Shown here: piece by piece, positions 21,040-30,847 of the stretch
Numbering within the stretch: position 1 is the stretch's first letter
Layout of the letters: the number at the start of each line of letters is the position of its first letter
NCBI GenBank assembly: GCA_902536695.1
Contig: CACAYQ010000004.1
Coordinates: 1 to 56,347, forward strand
Direction of reading: 5' to 3'
Source: an uncultured Bacteroidota bacterium
GTDB taxonomy: Bacteria; Bacteroidota; Bacteroidia; Flavobacteriales_D; Parvicellaceae
Length of the DNA: 56,347 nucleotides
Notes under the pieces: generated by a model
Told to the model about the DNA's origin: nothing
The model's input: only the letters and a program-made list of their open reading frames with translations
Databases searched by the model: none
Program-made: the position numbers and the translations under genes

Positions 21040-22174
21040 TTTGAAAGTAATTCATATCATTCCATCATTAAAAATAGGAGGTGCTGAACGTCTGGCAATA
21101 GAAATATGCTCTGAGCTAAACAAAAATAAATCTCTTAAAATTGTTTTAATATCCCTTTCTGAAGTCAATGATTTTATAAATGAACGTTATGATATTGAAA
21201 TTAAATATATCCCTTCAAAAATTTCATTGTCAATTACGGGGAAAACAAATGTTGAAATATCAATACTGACTAAATTTATTAACGATTTTAAACCTGATAT
21301 CATTCACACTCATTTATTTGAAGCAGAATTAATTTCTAGATGGAATATTAATGACAAAGCAACTTATTTTACTCATTGTCATGATAATATGAAACAACTT
21401 TCAGGTTTAACAAGACATAAATCTATCAAAAAGAACATTACTGATCTGTATGAGAAGAATAGTATAGTTAAAAAATATTTGACATGTGAAAATAATTTCA
21501 TAGCAGTATCAGAAGATACAAAACAATATTTCTCAGATGTTTTACCTAAAAAACTAGCTAAAAATATTCATTTACTTTCTAATGCTATTAATTATAAAAA
21601 ATTCCAAAGAAACAACATAAAAAAAGCAAATACATTAAGATTGATAAATATAGGTAGTTTTGCTGCTAATAAAAATCAAACTTTCCTTATTGATGTCATA
21701 TTAGAGCTCAAAAAAGAAGACTTTCTATGTGAACTTTATCTACTTGGTGAAGGTGAAGAACAACAAAAAGTTAAAAATAAGGCAATTATCAATGGTTTAA
21801 AGAACGATATTAAATTTCTAGGTAATGTTAATGATGTTGAAGAACAATTATGGAAAAGCCATTTATATTTACATACTTCAAAATCTGAATCTTTTGGTCT
21901 TACAATGTTAGAAGCAATGGCAAGTGGGGTTCCAGTAATTTCTCTTGATGCCAAAGGAAATAGAGACTATATTAAAGATGGCATCAATGGATATATAATT
22001 AAAGAAGAAGATCCAAAGTTATTTTCACATAAAATTATAAATATCATTAAAGATGAAAAATTGTATAAAAAACTTTCAGATAATGGACAAGAAACAGCAA
22101 AGAGATATGATATTAAAAATTACACAAAAAAGCTGATGAAGCTCTATAAAGAAAGTATATCTTCAACAAATTGA
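21032..22174 (+). CDS. Glycosyltransferase family 4
   Basis: IPSLKIGGAERLAIEI, SKSESFGLTMLEAMASGVPVISLDAKGNRDYI; TTG start. Confidence 0.92.
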   Translation: MANLKVIHIIPSLKIGGAERLAIEICSELNKNKSLKIVLISLSEVNDFINERYDIEIKYIPSKISLSITGKTNVEISILTKFINDFKPDIIHTHLFEAELISRWNINDKATYFTHCHDNMKQLSGLTRHKSIKKNITDLYEKNSIVKKYLTCENNFIAVSEDTKQYFSDVLPKKLAKNIHLLSNAINYKKFQRNNIKKANTLRLINIGSFAANKNQTFLIDVILELKKEDFLCELYLLGEGEEQQKVKNKAIINGLKNDIKFLGNVNDVEEQLWKSHLYLHTSKSESFGLTMLEAMASGVPVISLDAKGNRDYIKDGINGYIIKEEDPKLFSHKIINIIKDEKLYKKLSDNGQETAKRYDIKNYTKKLMKLYKESISSTN

Positions 22175-23385
22175 GTGTAGTTCTTATTAGCATTAAACTT
22201 TTCTAGCCATGTTTTGTATGCAGACTGTCTTTTTTTGTCTTTATCATCTTTAGATAAAAGAAAATATTCAGTAATTTTTTCTGATACAACATTTGGTTTT
22301 GGGTTTTTTTCAATCAAGTACCCATTTTCAGGGTTCACAATTTCTGATGTGCCTCCAACATCAGTAGTTATTACAGGTATTCCAAAACTCATAGCCTCCA
22401 TTATTGAAACAGGTACACCTTCTGATGAACTTAAATTTATAAATAAATCAGGCTTGCTACTTTGATAAAATTGAAGCACATCTTTGTTAGAAACACTTCC
22501 TTTAAATTCATAAGCTACATTATCAAGCAACGAAAATCTAGCTTCTTCTTTAATCGAATTCATTAAATCACCGTCTCCTAAATGAACCCATTTAACTTTT
22601 AATTCTGTAATTTGAGAAAGAGATTTGACAATTAACGATACCCTTTTTACAGGAATTAAATTTGAACAGCTAACTAATATAAATTCATTATTGTTTTTGC
22701 ATTCATTAAACTCTGTTTGTTTAATTATACCTAATCTAGAAAGTTCAAAATTTGTATTATCAACTTTCCAAATCATCGATGCATATTCAATGCCATCTTG
22801 AGAAATTGAATAAATTTTATTTAAACCATTTGCGATTATACTCCTATATGGCAAATAATTATACTTACTCTCCTCAAAATAAATATCCCAACGATGTACT
22901 CTAGAAATACATTTCATCTTTTCACTTCCCAATTTCATTAATGCCAGCGCAATAGCACTATCGTTCCCCCAATAGCTGTATAGCACCAGAAATTCCGCCT
23001 TATAATCATTTATAATTTTACTGTATACATTTTTTAATCGCTTTGCATTAGTCAACGATATAATCATCGTTTTTAAAATGCCAAAAGAAAAACTTTTATC
23101 ATAAACTTTTTTTATATACTTAATTTCTTTCCAAAAATTATAGTCTAAAAATCCTAGAAGGCTTTTAATTTTTCCAAAACGATTTAATATATATGGAACT
23201 CTAATTACTTCTACATTAGATGGACATTTTCTTTTAGAACCTGAATTTACATTATGCGATATAATTATTACTTTATCAAATACTTTTGCTAAATAAATAA
23301 TTTCAGTTTCAAGAAAAGTTTCTTCCTTTCCATATGGAAACATTTGGGTAAATAATATCAAAACATTGATCTCAGTTTGCATCAT
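22144..23385 (-). CDS. Glycosyltransferase family 4
   Basis: FILVSCSNLIPVKRVSLIVKSLS, DLFINLSSSEGVPVSIMEAMSFGIPVITTDVGGTSEIV; overlaps 3' end of preceding gene by 31 bp. Confidence 0.92.
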   Translation of the reverse strand: MMQTEINVLILFTQMFPYGKEETFLETEIIYLAKVFDKVIIISHNVNSGSKRKCPSNVEVIRVPYILNRFGKIKSLLGFLDYNFWKEIKYIKKVYDKSFSFGILKTMIISLTNAKRLKNVYSKIINDYKAEFLVLYSYWGNDSAIALALMKLGSEKMKCISRVHRWDIYFEESKYNYLPYRSIIANGLNKIYSISQDGIEYASMIWKVDNTNFELSRLGIIKQTEFNECKNNNEFILVSCSNLIPVKRVSLIVKSLSQITELKVKWVHLGDGDLMNSIKEEARFSLLDNVAYEFKGSVSNKDVLQFYQSSKPDLFINLSSSEGVPVSIMEAMSFGIPVITTDVGGTSEIVNPENGYLIEKNPKPNVVSEKITEYFLLSKDDKDKKRQSAYKTWLEKFNANKNYTQFVEDILSL

Positions 23386-23474
23386 ACTTTGTTATCGGAA
23401 CTGGTTTATAAGAAAAAAAATATTAATACTTTTACCACAATAATTTATAATTCAAACATAGCAATTTTATAAAC

Positions 23475-25241
23475 GTGAATAATTACATTTTAGCTGTAAA
23501 TGACGGTATAGGAAGCTCAGCAGGTTTATTCAAAAATGGAAAAGCAATTTTCTGTTGTGAGGAGGAAAGATTTAACAGAGCAAAAAATTGGTTGGGTTAT
23601 CCTGAACATGTTATTTCATATATTTTCGCTAACCTCGAAATAGAATTAAATGAAATCGATATGGTAGTTTTAACAAACGAACGAATTATGTCTGAACATT
23701 CAAAAGATTCATTTAAAAAGTACTACGATGATAATTTTGAATTAGCAATGAATCATCTAAAAAGTGCCTATCACAGATCAAATAAAAAAATCAAAAGTGT
23801 CATTAAAAAATCTCCTTTAGGTTTAATTAATAATTTAAGACAAGAAATATCGAAAAAAAAAGCAATTTGTTTATCAACGGAAAGATTAATTGATTTTGGT
23901 TTTAATGAAGCAATTATTAGTAGAGTTAACCATCATATCTGTCACGCATCGTCAGCATATTATGGTTTATCACAAAATACAAATCAAGATTACTTGGTTT
24001 TTTCTCTTGATGGAGGAGGAGACGAATTTACGAGTACAGTGTTCTCTGGAACAAATGGAGAATTAAAATTATTATCCGGCTCTGGTTCATTCTCAATAGG
24101 AAATATGTATTCAGGAGTTACATACTTTCTGGGGTTTCGTCCTCACGAACACGAGTATAAACTAATGGGACTTGCTCCATATGTTAATCCAACATATTCC
24201 GAGGAATATTGTAATTATTTCAGACAATTTATAGATTTAAAAAATGATGAAACTGAGTTTTACAACCCTGAAAATTTAGATTATTCTGTATTTTTTTACA
24301 GATTACTTAGTGATTTAAATAGAGATAGATTTGATAATATTGCAGCTGGTCTTCAGAAGTTTACAGAAGAGATTTGTTTAAGATGGATCAAGGGTAACAT
24401 AAGAAAGTATAATATCAAAAAAATTCTATTATCAGGTGGTGTTTTTATGAATGTAAAAATGAATAAACTGATAGCAGAATTACCTGAAGTTGAATTTGTC
24501 GATGTTTTCCCTTCTTGTGGGGATGAATCGAATATTTTTGGAGCAGCCTTTTACACTTACAATAAAAAATTTAAAAAAGAAGTTAGTTTATTATCATCTT
24601 ATACTCTAGGTACAGATCCAACTAGAGACTTAGAAAATTCATTACAAAAACATTCAGCTAAAATCAATGTTGAAAGTTCTTCAGAAACAAATAAAAAAAT
24701 TGCTGAATTATTAGCAGACAATAAAATAGTAGCTAGGTGTTCTGGAAAAATGGAATTTGGAGCTAGAGCGTTAGGTAACAGATCAATTATGGCAAATCCA
24801 TCAAAACTTCAAAATATTACAAAAATCAATCAAGCCGTTAAGAAAAGAGACTTTTGGATGCCTTTTGCCCCAGCAATTTTAATAGACAAAGCCAATGAAT
24901 ATGTGAAAATACCTAATTCTATTAAAGACCATGGGTCTCCATATATGATGTTTGCCGTAGACACTTTAAATGACGACAATAAAAGACAAGAGATAACATG
25001 TGGAATACACCAAAGTGACTATACTGCAAGAATTGAAGGAGTAAATAATAAAATATATCCTGATTTTTATAATATTATAGACGAATTTTATAAAATAACA
25101 GGTATACCTTGTGTTCTAAACACCTCATTTAACTTACATGGTTTTCCAATTGTAGAAAACAGTGATCAAGCTATCAATGTCTTATTGAATTCAAAAATTG
25201 ATTACTTAATTATAGATAATAAAATCATTTCAAGGAAATAA
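23475..25241 (+). CDS. Carbamoyltransferase (NodU/TobZ family)
   Basis: GIGSSAGLFKNGKAIFCCEEERFNRAKNW, VNHHICHASSAYYGL, FGARALGNRSIMANP; GTG start. Confidence 0.93.
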   Translation: MNNYILAVNDGIGSSAGLFKNGKAIFCCEEERFNRAKNWLGYPEHVISYIFANLEIELNEIDMVVLTNERIMSEHSKDSFKKYYDDNFELAMNHLKSAYHRSNKKIKSVIKKSPLGLINNLRQEISKKKAICLSTERLIDFGFNEAIISRVNHHICHASSAYYGLSQNTNQDYLVFSLDGGGDEFTSTVFSGTNGELKLLSGSGSFSIGNMYSGVTYFLGFRPHEHEYKLMGLAPYVNPTYSEEYCNYFRQFIDLKNDETEFYNPENLDYSVFFYRLLSDLNRDRFDNIAAGLQKFTEEICLRWIKGNIRKYNIKKILLSGGVFMNVKMNKLIAELPEVEFVDVFPSCGDESNIFGAAFYTYNKKFKKEVSLLSSYTLGTDPTRDLENSLQKHSAKINVESSSETNKKIAELLADNKIVARCSGKMEFGARALGNRSIMANPSKLQNITKINQAVKKRDFWMPFAPAILIDKANEYVKIPNSIKDHGSPYMMFAVDTLNDDNKRQEITCGIHQSDYTARIEGVNNKIYPDFYNIIDEFYKITGIPCVLNTSFNLHGFPIVENSDQAINVLLNSKIDYLIIDNKIISRK

Positions 25242-25275
25242 AAATTTTTATTTGAATCATAAAAATAAAAATAAC

Positions 25276-25298
25276 TTTGGATAGATTGTTTATCCAAA
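25276..25298. repeat. 8-bp perfect inverted repeat with 7-nt loop in intergenic region
   Basis: TTTGGATA-GATTGTT-TATCCAAA; no T-tract on + side, T-rich on - side. Confidence 0.5.
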
Positions 25299-25377
25299 AT
25301 TACAAAATAGGAAATATTCCAAAATTAAGGTATAGTAACCCAAGTGAAAGAATCGTAAATAAAACTATTGAACCAAT

Positions 25378-26490
25378 ATGAAAATACTTCTCATTGCTCA
25401 ACATATTTTTCCTATTCAAACTCCTAGAGCTCATAGAACAACTGAATTAGCTAAAGAACTTAGTAGGCAGGGTCATGATGTAATAATTTATGCTGTTTTG
25501 GGCAATTATGATTATTCATCATTTTTAAACACATATAACATTGACTTGCGTACAATAAAATTAAAATTTCAAATAAAGGCATTTAATAGCGATGGTTTTC
25601 AAAAAAGAAATATTATTGACAGGGTTTTAGGGAAATTGTTAGGGAAATTATTTGAATTTCCAGAGATTGAATTTATGCTAAGGGTCAGAGAAATATTTAA
25701 AAAAAAAAACAACTATGACTTACTAATCTCAATTGCAGATCCTCATCATATTCACTGGGGTTGTTCTAAAGCAAAAAAAAAATACCCACTTAACTTCCCA
25801 AAAATATGGATTGCTGATTGCGGTGATCCATTCATGGAAAATGGTAAAACTAAGAATCATTTAAATTACTTTAAAAAATATGAAAAAACATTTTGTGAAT
25901 TATGTGACTATATAACTGTTCCAATTGAAAATGCTAAAAAAGCATATTACCAAGAATATAAACAAAAGATAAAAGTAATCCCTCAAGGGTTCGAATTTAA
26001 GAAATATACTTCAGTGGTTTTTGAAAACAAAAATGAAAAAAAAATCAAATTTCTCTATGCAGGGACATTCCTCCCAGATTTGAGAAACCCAAAAAATCTA
26101 TTAGAATACCTTATATCAATCAATATACCATTCAAATTTTATGTTTTTACACAATTTGACGAATTAATTAAGCCATATGTGAATAAATTGGGTGAAAAGT
26201 TGGTAGTGAAAAAATATATTGAAAGGGAGGAATTATTAAGTTTTATGCAGAACATGGACTTTTTAATTAATATTCAAAATAAAAATAACATAACACAACT
26301 ACCAAGCAAACTGATTGATTATGCAATATCAGGCAAACCTATAATAAATTTAAATCCTGATAAATTAGATTTAGAAATTTTAAATCAATTTTTAAATAAA
26401 GACTATAGAAAAAGGTTTGTGGTTGACAACCTCGAACAATACGACATTAAAAATGTAGTAAGCAAATTTATGAAACTTGCTAAAGCATGA
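25378..26490 (+). CDS. Glycosyltransferase (GT4-like)
   Basis: MKILLIAQHIFPIQTPRAHRTTELAKELSRQGHDV; KFLYAGTFLPDLRNPKNLLEYL; PSKLIDYAISGKPI. Confidence 0.82.
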   Translation: MKILLIAQHIFPIQTPRAHRTTELAKELSRQGHDVIIYAVLGNYDYSSFLNTYNIDLRTIKLKFQIKAFNSDGFQKRNIIDRVLGKLLGKLFEFPEIEFMLRVREIFKKKNNYDLLISIADPHHIHWGCSKAKKKYPLNFPKIWIADCGDPFMENGKTKNHLNYFKKYEKTFCELCDYITVPIENAKKAYYQEYKQKIKVIPQGFEFKKYTSVVFENKNEKKIKFLYAGTFLPDLRNPKNLLEYLISINIPFKFYVFTQFDELIKPYVNKLGEKLVVKKYIEREELLSFMQNMDFLINIQNKNNITQLPSKLIDYAISGKPIINLNPDKLDLEILNQFLNKDYRKRFVVDNLEQYDIKNVVSKFMKLAKA

Positions 26491-27104
26491 TACAGAAAAT
26501 TATAATAATTGATTATGGCATGGGGAACATTCACTCTATATCAAAAAAATTAAAAAGTAAAAAAACTAAAGTTATAATTACAAATAATTCGGATGATATC
26601 AAAAGTGCCAACAAAATTATTTTACCAGGTGTGGGGCATTTTGGAAAAGCTATGGATCACTTAAAGCAATTGAATTTAATAGATTCATTAAATGAAGCTG
26701 TTTTAGTCGAAAAAAAACCAATTTTAGGGATATGTCTTGGAATGCAATTAATGACCAAAAAAAGTGAAGAAGGAAATGTAGTTGGTTTAGGCTGGTTTGA
26801 TGCAGAAGTAGTTAAATTTAATAATAAAAACCCCTATAAATACAAAGTACCACATATGGGTTGGAATAATGTAAACGTCAACAAATCAAGTAACTTAATG
26901 ACTAACATTTCTGAAAACGATGAATTTTATTTCGTTCATTCTTATCATGTAATATCTAATAACAATGATGTTCTAACCACTACAAATTACGAGTCTAATT
27001 TTGTTTCTGCTATAGAAAAAGAAAATATTTTTGGAGTTCAGTATCACCCTGAAAAAAGCCATGACGCTGGACAATCTCTTTTAACAAATTTTATCGACTT
27101 ATAA
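26487..27104 (+). CDS. hisH: HisH-family glutamine amidotransferase (likely paralog for sugar amidination)
   Basis: IIIDYGMGNIHSISKKL, PILGICLGMQLM (Cys), GVQYHPEKSHDAG; ATGA overlap with upstream gene. Confidence 0.93.
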   Translation: MIQKIIIIDYGMGNIHSISKKLKSKKTKVIITNNSDDIKSANKIILPGVGHFGKAMDHLKQLNLIDSLNEAVLVEKKPILGICLGMQLMTKKSEEGNVVGLGWFDAEVVKFNNKNPYKYKVPHMGWNNVNVNKSSNLMTNISENDEFYFVHSYHVISNNNDVLTTTNYESNFVSAIEKENIFGVQYHPEKSHDAGQSLLTNFIDL

Positions 27105-27113
27105 ATCAATTAA

Positions 27114-27872
27114 ATGTACCGACCACGAATTATACCCGTACTATTACTAAAAGGAGAAGGTTTGTACAAATCTGTAAAGTTTAAAAAATTTAATTATATA
27201 GGTGACCCTATAAATGCTGTAAAATTATTTAATGACCTTAAAGCAGATGAACTTACTTTTTTAGACATAAATGCTACTAATGATAAGCGTACAATTTCTA
27301 TTGATTTAATAAAAGACATTGGAGAAGAAGCTAACATGCCGTTCGCTGTTGGAGGTGGAATTAAGTCAATTAAATATATCGAAAAAGTTATTAAAGCTGG
27401 TGCTGAAAAAGTAGTTATCAATACGCATGCTATTAAAAACCCTTACTTTATAAAAGAGGCATCTAATTATTTCGGTTCATCAACAATATGTGTTTGTGTT
27501 GATGTGAAAAAGAATTTATTTGGAAAACAAAAAATATATTCAAATGCAGGTACTAAAATATCTTCCTATAACATATTAGACTTTTGTAAGTTAATGGAAC
27601 AAAATGGTGCTGGAGAATTAATCATTCAATCTGTAGACAAAGATGGCACCATGGAAGGGTATGATACCAACTTGTTAGCTTCGGTAAGCAAGCACGTAAC
27701 TATCCCAATCGTTGGACTGGGAGGTGCAAAAAGTCTAAATAACTTAAAAAGAGCTTATGATCTATGTAACCTAAATGGACTCGCTGCGGGAAGTTTATTT
27801 GTGTACCAAGGAACAAAAAAAGGGGTGCTGATCAACTACCCAGAGAAAAATGAAGTTAGCTTTACATCATGA
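27114..27872 (+). CDS. hisF: HisF-family (beta/alpha)8 protein lacking the cyclase catalytic Asp; likely ammonia-channelling partner
   Basis: RIIPVLLLKGEGLYKSVKF vs canonical RIIACLDVKDGRVVKG; IKYIEKVIKAGAEKVVIN; SVDKDGTMEGYD. Confidence 0.9.
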   Translation: MYRPRIIPVLLLKGEGLYKSVKFKKFNYIGDPINAVKLFNDLKADELTFLDINATNDKRTISIDLIKDIGEEANMPFAVGGGIKSIKYIEKVIKAGAEKVVINTHAIKNPYFIKEASNYFGSSTICVCVDVKKNLFGKQKIYSNAGTKISSYNILDFCKLMEQNGAGELIIQSVDKDGTMEGYDTNLLASVSKHVTIPIVGLGGAKSLNNLKRAYDLCNLNGLAAGSLFVYQGTKKGVLINYPEKNEVSFTS

Positions 27873-28984
27873 ATAATAAGGACTATCAAATTTGTAAAAG
27901 ATGTGTAATGGACACATCAGATGCTGATATTGAGTTTGATGCATTGGGTATTTGCAACCATTGTAAAGATTTTGAAAAAATATTAGTCAAACCACGTTAT
28001 TCAAAAAAAGAATCTGAATCTAGATTAAATTCTATTTTAGAACAAGTTAAGTCTAAAGGTAAAAAGACCGAGTTTGACTGTTTGGTTGGAATAAGTGGTG
28101 GAGTAGACAGCTGCTACACCGCGTACCTATGTAAAAAGTGGGGTCTTAAACCCCTATTATTACACATGGATAACGGTTGGAACTCAGAAATTGCTGTTAA
28201 AAATGTGAAAAATATTGTCAAAAATCTGGGCCTCGACTATCAAAGTTATGTGTTAGATTGGAATGAATTTAGAGAAATTCAATTAGCATTTTTAAAATCA
28301 TCTATTGTTGATTTAGAAATGCCTACTGATATTGCCATTGCTGCAAGTTTATACAAAACAGCTAGTAAATACGGCATAAAACACATTATTTCAGGTGGCA
28401 ACTATTCGGGAGAAGGAATTCTGCCATTGTCTTGGGGATACCATGTACTAAAAGATGAAAAACTTTACAGATGTATTGTGAAAAAGTATAGTAAAATGAA
28501 GCTCAAAAAAGTACCACTTGTGGGATTACGTGGAGAGATCTACTATAAATTTATAAAAGGTATTAAGACCGTTTATCCTTTAAATTTTATAGAATACAAT
28601 AAAGATAAGGCTAGAGAATTTCTAAAAATTGAACTTGGCTGGCAAGACTATGGAGGTAAACATCATGAATCAAAAATTACTGCTTTTTGGCAATCATTTG
28701 CCATGCCAACAAAATACAATATGGATTATCGCAGAGCAACCTATTCATCTCAAATTGTTAGCGGTCAATTAAATAGAGAAAAAGCATTAGAAAACTTAAG
28801 AACTTTACCTTACAATGAAGAAACGGTACGACAGGACAAAAAATATATTGCAAAAAAATATGGAATTTCTCATTCGGAATTTGAAAAATACCTGTCAATG
28901 CCACCAAAAACTTACAGGGATTTCCCAAACAATAAGAATGTTATAGAACTTTTTTATGCATTGTATAGAAAATTTATAGGCTAA
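27869..28984 (+). CDS. N-acetyl sugar amidotransferase (WbpG/PseA/LegX-like)
   Basis: CKRCVMDTSDADIEFDALGICNHCKDFE; FDCLVGISGGVDSCYTAYLCKKWGL (PP-loop); GGNYSGEGILPLSWGYH. Confidence 0.93.
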   Translation: MNNKDYQICKRCVMDTSDADIEFDALGICNHCKDFEKILVKPRYSKKESESRLNSILEQVKSKGKKTEFDCLVGISGGVDSCYTAYLCKKWGLKPLLLHMDNGWNSEIAVKNVKNIVKNLGLDYQSYVLDWNEFREIQLAFLKSSIVDLEMPTDIAIAASLYKTASKYGIKHIISGGNYSGEGILPLSWGYHVLKDEKLYRCIVKKYSKMKLKKVPLVGLRGEIYYKFIKGIKTVYPLNFIEYNKDKAREFLKIELGWQDYGGKHHESKITAFWQSFAMPTKYNMDYRRATYSSQIVSGQLNREKALENLRTLPYNEETVRQDKKYIAKKYGISHSEFEKYLSMPPKTYRDFPNNKNVIELFYALYRKFIG

Positions 28985-28998
28985 ATATCTACTGATTT

Positions 28999-30847
28999 AT
29001 GTGCGGTATCTCTGGTTTTATTTCCAAAAATTTCGATAAAGCTGATTTAGTTAGAATGACTAAATCGCTGAGCCATAGAGGACCAGACGCATCAGGGCAA
29101 TTTTTTGATTCTGAAAAGGGAATAGCACTGGGCCATAGGAGATTAAGCATTTTAGATCTAAGTGATACGGCTAACCAACCTATGTCTTCACATTGTGGTA
29201 GGTATGTCATGGTTTATAATGGAGAAGTTTACAATTTTAAAGAGATTGCTAACAGATTAAAGAAAACGAATTGGAAAACAAGTTCAGATTCAGAAGTTAT
29301 TTTGGAGGCCTTTGTAGCATGGGGAATCGATTTTATTCATCAGTTAAATGGTATGTTTGCTATTGCTATTTATGACAAAAATGAAGATAAACTTTTTCTT
29401 TTTAGAGACAGAATGGGGATTAAACCGCTGTATTATTTTTATAATGAAAAAGACCTCATTTTTTCAAGTGAATTGAAAGCGATTTGTGCTATTAAAAAAA
29501 AACTTAGAAACTAATGATAATGCCATATACGCCTACTTACATTTAGGCTACATACCAAGTAATCAAACCATTTACAATCAAGTATTTAAAATAAGTCAGG
29601 GCTGTTTTTTAACTTATCAAAAAGACGAAATTTCAAAAGAATCTTATTGGAATGTAGAAAAAAAAGTAAAAAAAGAAGTAAATCGAAATTTCACTAAAAG
29701 TAAACAAGAACTAAAATTATTGTTACAAGAATCCATTGAAAAAAGATTGATAAGTGATGTGCCTATTGGTACGTTTCTAAGTGGTGGAATAGACTCCTCC
29801 ATTGTAACTGCTGTTGCACAAGATGTAAATAATTCTCCTGTTAATACGTTTTCAATTGGCTTTGATGATAAAAAACATAATGAAAGTATTCATGCAAAAA
29901 AAGTAGCCAATTACTTAGGTACCCATCACAGCGAATTCATACTAAAAGAACAAGACGCCATAGGTGAAATAGAAAATATTATAAATCATTTTGATGAACC
30001 TTTTGCGGATTCTTCTGCTCTTCCCACTATGCTAGTTTCAAAAATGGCAAGAAGACATGTTACCGTTTGTTTATCTGGAGATGGAGGAGACGAATTGTTT
30101 ATGGGATATGGAGCATATAAATGGGCTAAGAGGATTAATAATCCCATTTTGAGGACACTACGTTTACCTATATCAAAGTTGCTGTATATATCTTCCAGAA
30201 ATAGAAACAAAAGAGCAGCTCAAGTATTTAATAGCCCCTTTAAAAACTGGAAAAGTCATATATTTTCTCAGGAACAGAATCTATTTTCTGAACTAGAAAT
30301 TAATGAACTCCTTAAAATGAATCATGATAACCTAATCGTTAATAATTTAAATTCAACTGTAGAACTAAAACGAAAATTTTCTCCCTCTGAACAACAAGCT
30401 TTTTTTGATTTAAACTATTATTTAATTGATGATCTTTTGGTTAAAGTAGATCGTTCATCTATGTATTCTTCTTTAGAAGCACGAGTGCCTTTATTAGATC
30501 ATAATGTTGTAGAATTTGCGCTAAACCTAGACCAAAAGTTCAAAATAAATAAAGGGGAACAAAAGTACATCCTAAAAGAGTTGACTTACGATTACATCCC
30601 TAAGAAAATAATGGAAAGGCCAAAATGGGGGTTTTCCATTCCACTTGAAAAATGGTTAAAAAATGAACTAAATTATTTAATTACAAAATATCTAAACGAA
30701 GATTCCTTAACTAAAACCAATATTTTAAATAAAATTGTCGTTTCAAACCTGTTAAAAAGATTTCATAACGGAGAATCATATCTTTATAATCGAATTTGGA
30801 GTCTAATTATACTCCAAAGATTTCTTACTAAGCACCTTGATTCCTAG
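28999..30847 (+). CDS. asnB: Asparagine synthase-like amidotransferase, frame disrupted at A9 tract 29494-29502
   Basis: ORFs 28999-29514 and 29486-30847 are N- and C-terminal halves; A8 restores ELKAICAIKKNLETNDNAIYAYLHLGYIPSNQTIY; MCGISGF, GTFLSGGIDSSIV, LSGDGGDELFMGY. Confidence 0.88.

Noticed and set aside
26487-27872. hisH/hisF as part of a histidine biosynthesis operon
   Set aside because: No other his genes nearby, catalytic Asp of HisF substituted, and a WbpG-type amidotransferase follows directly.
29486-29520. Programmed ribosomal frameshifting in the asnB-like gene
   Set aside because: The A9 site resembles slippery sequences, but five other same-sign homopolymer shifts in neighbouring genes, including nadC, make a local sequence error the simpler explanation.
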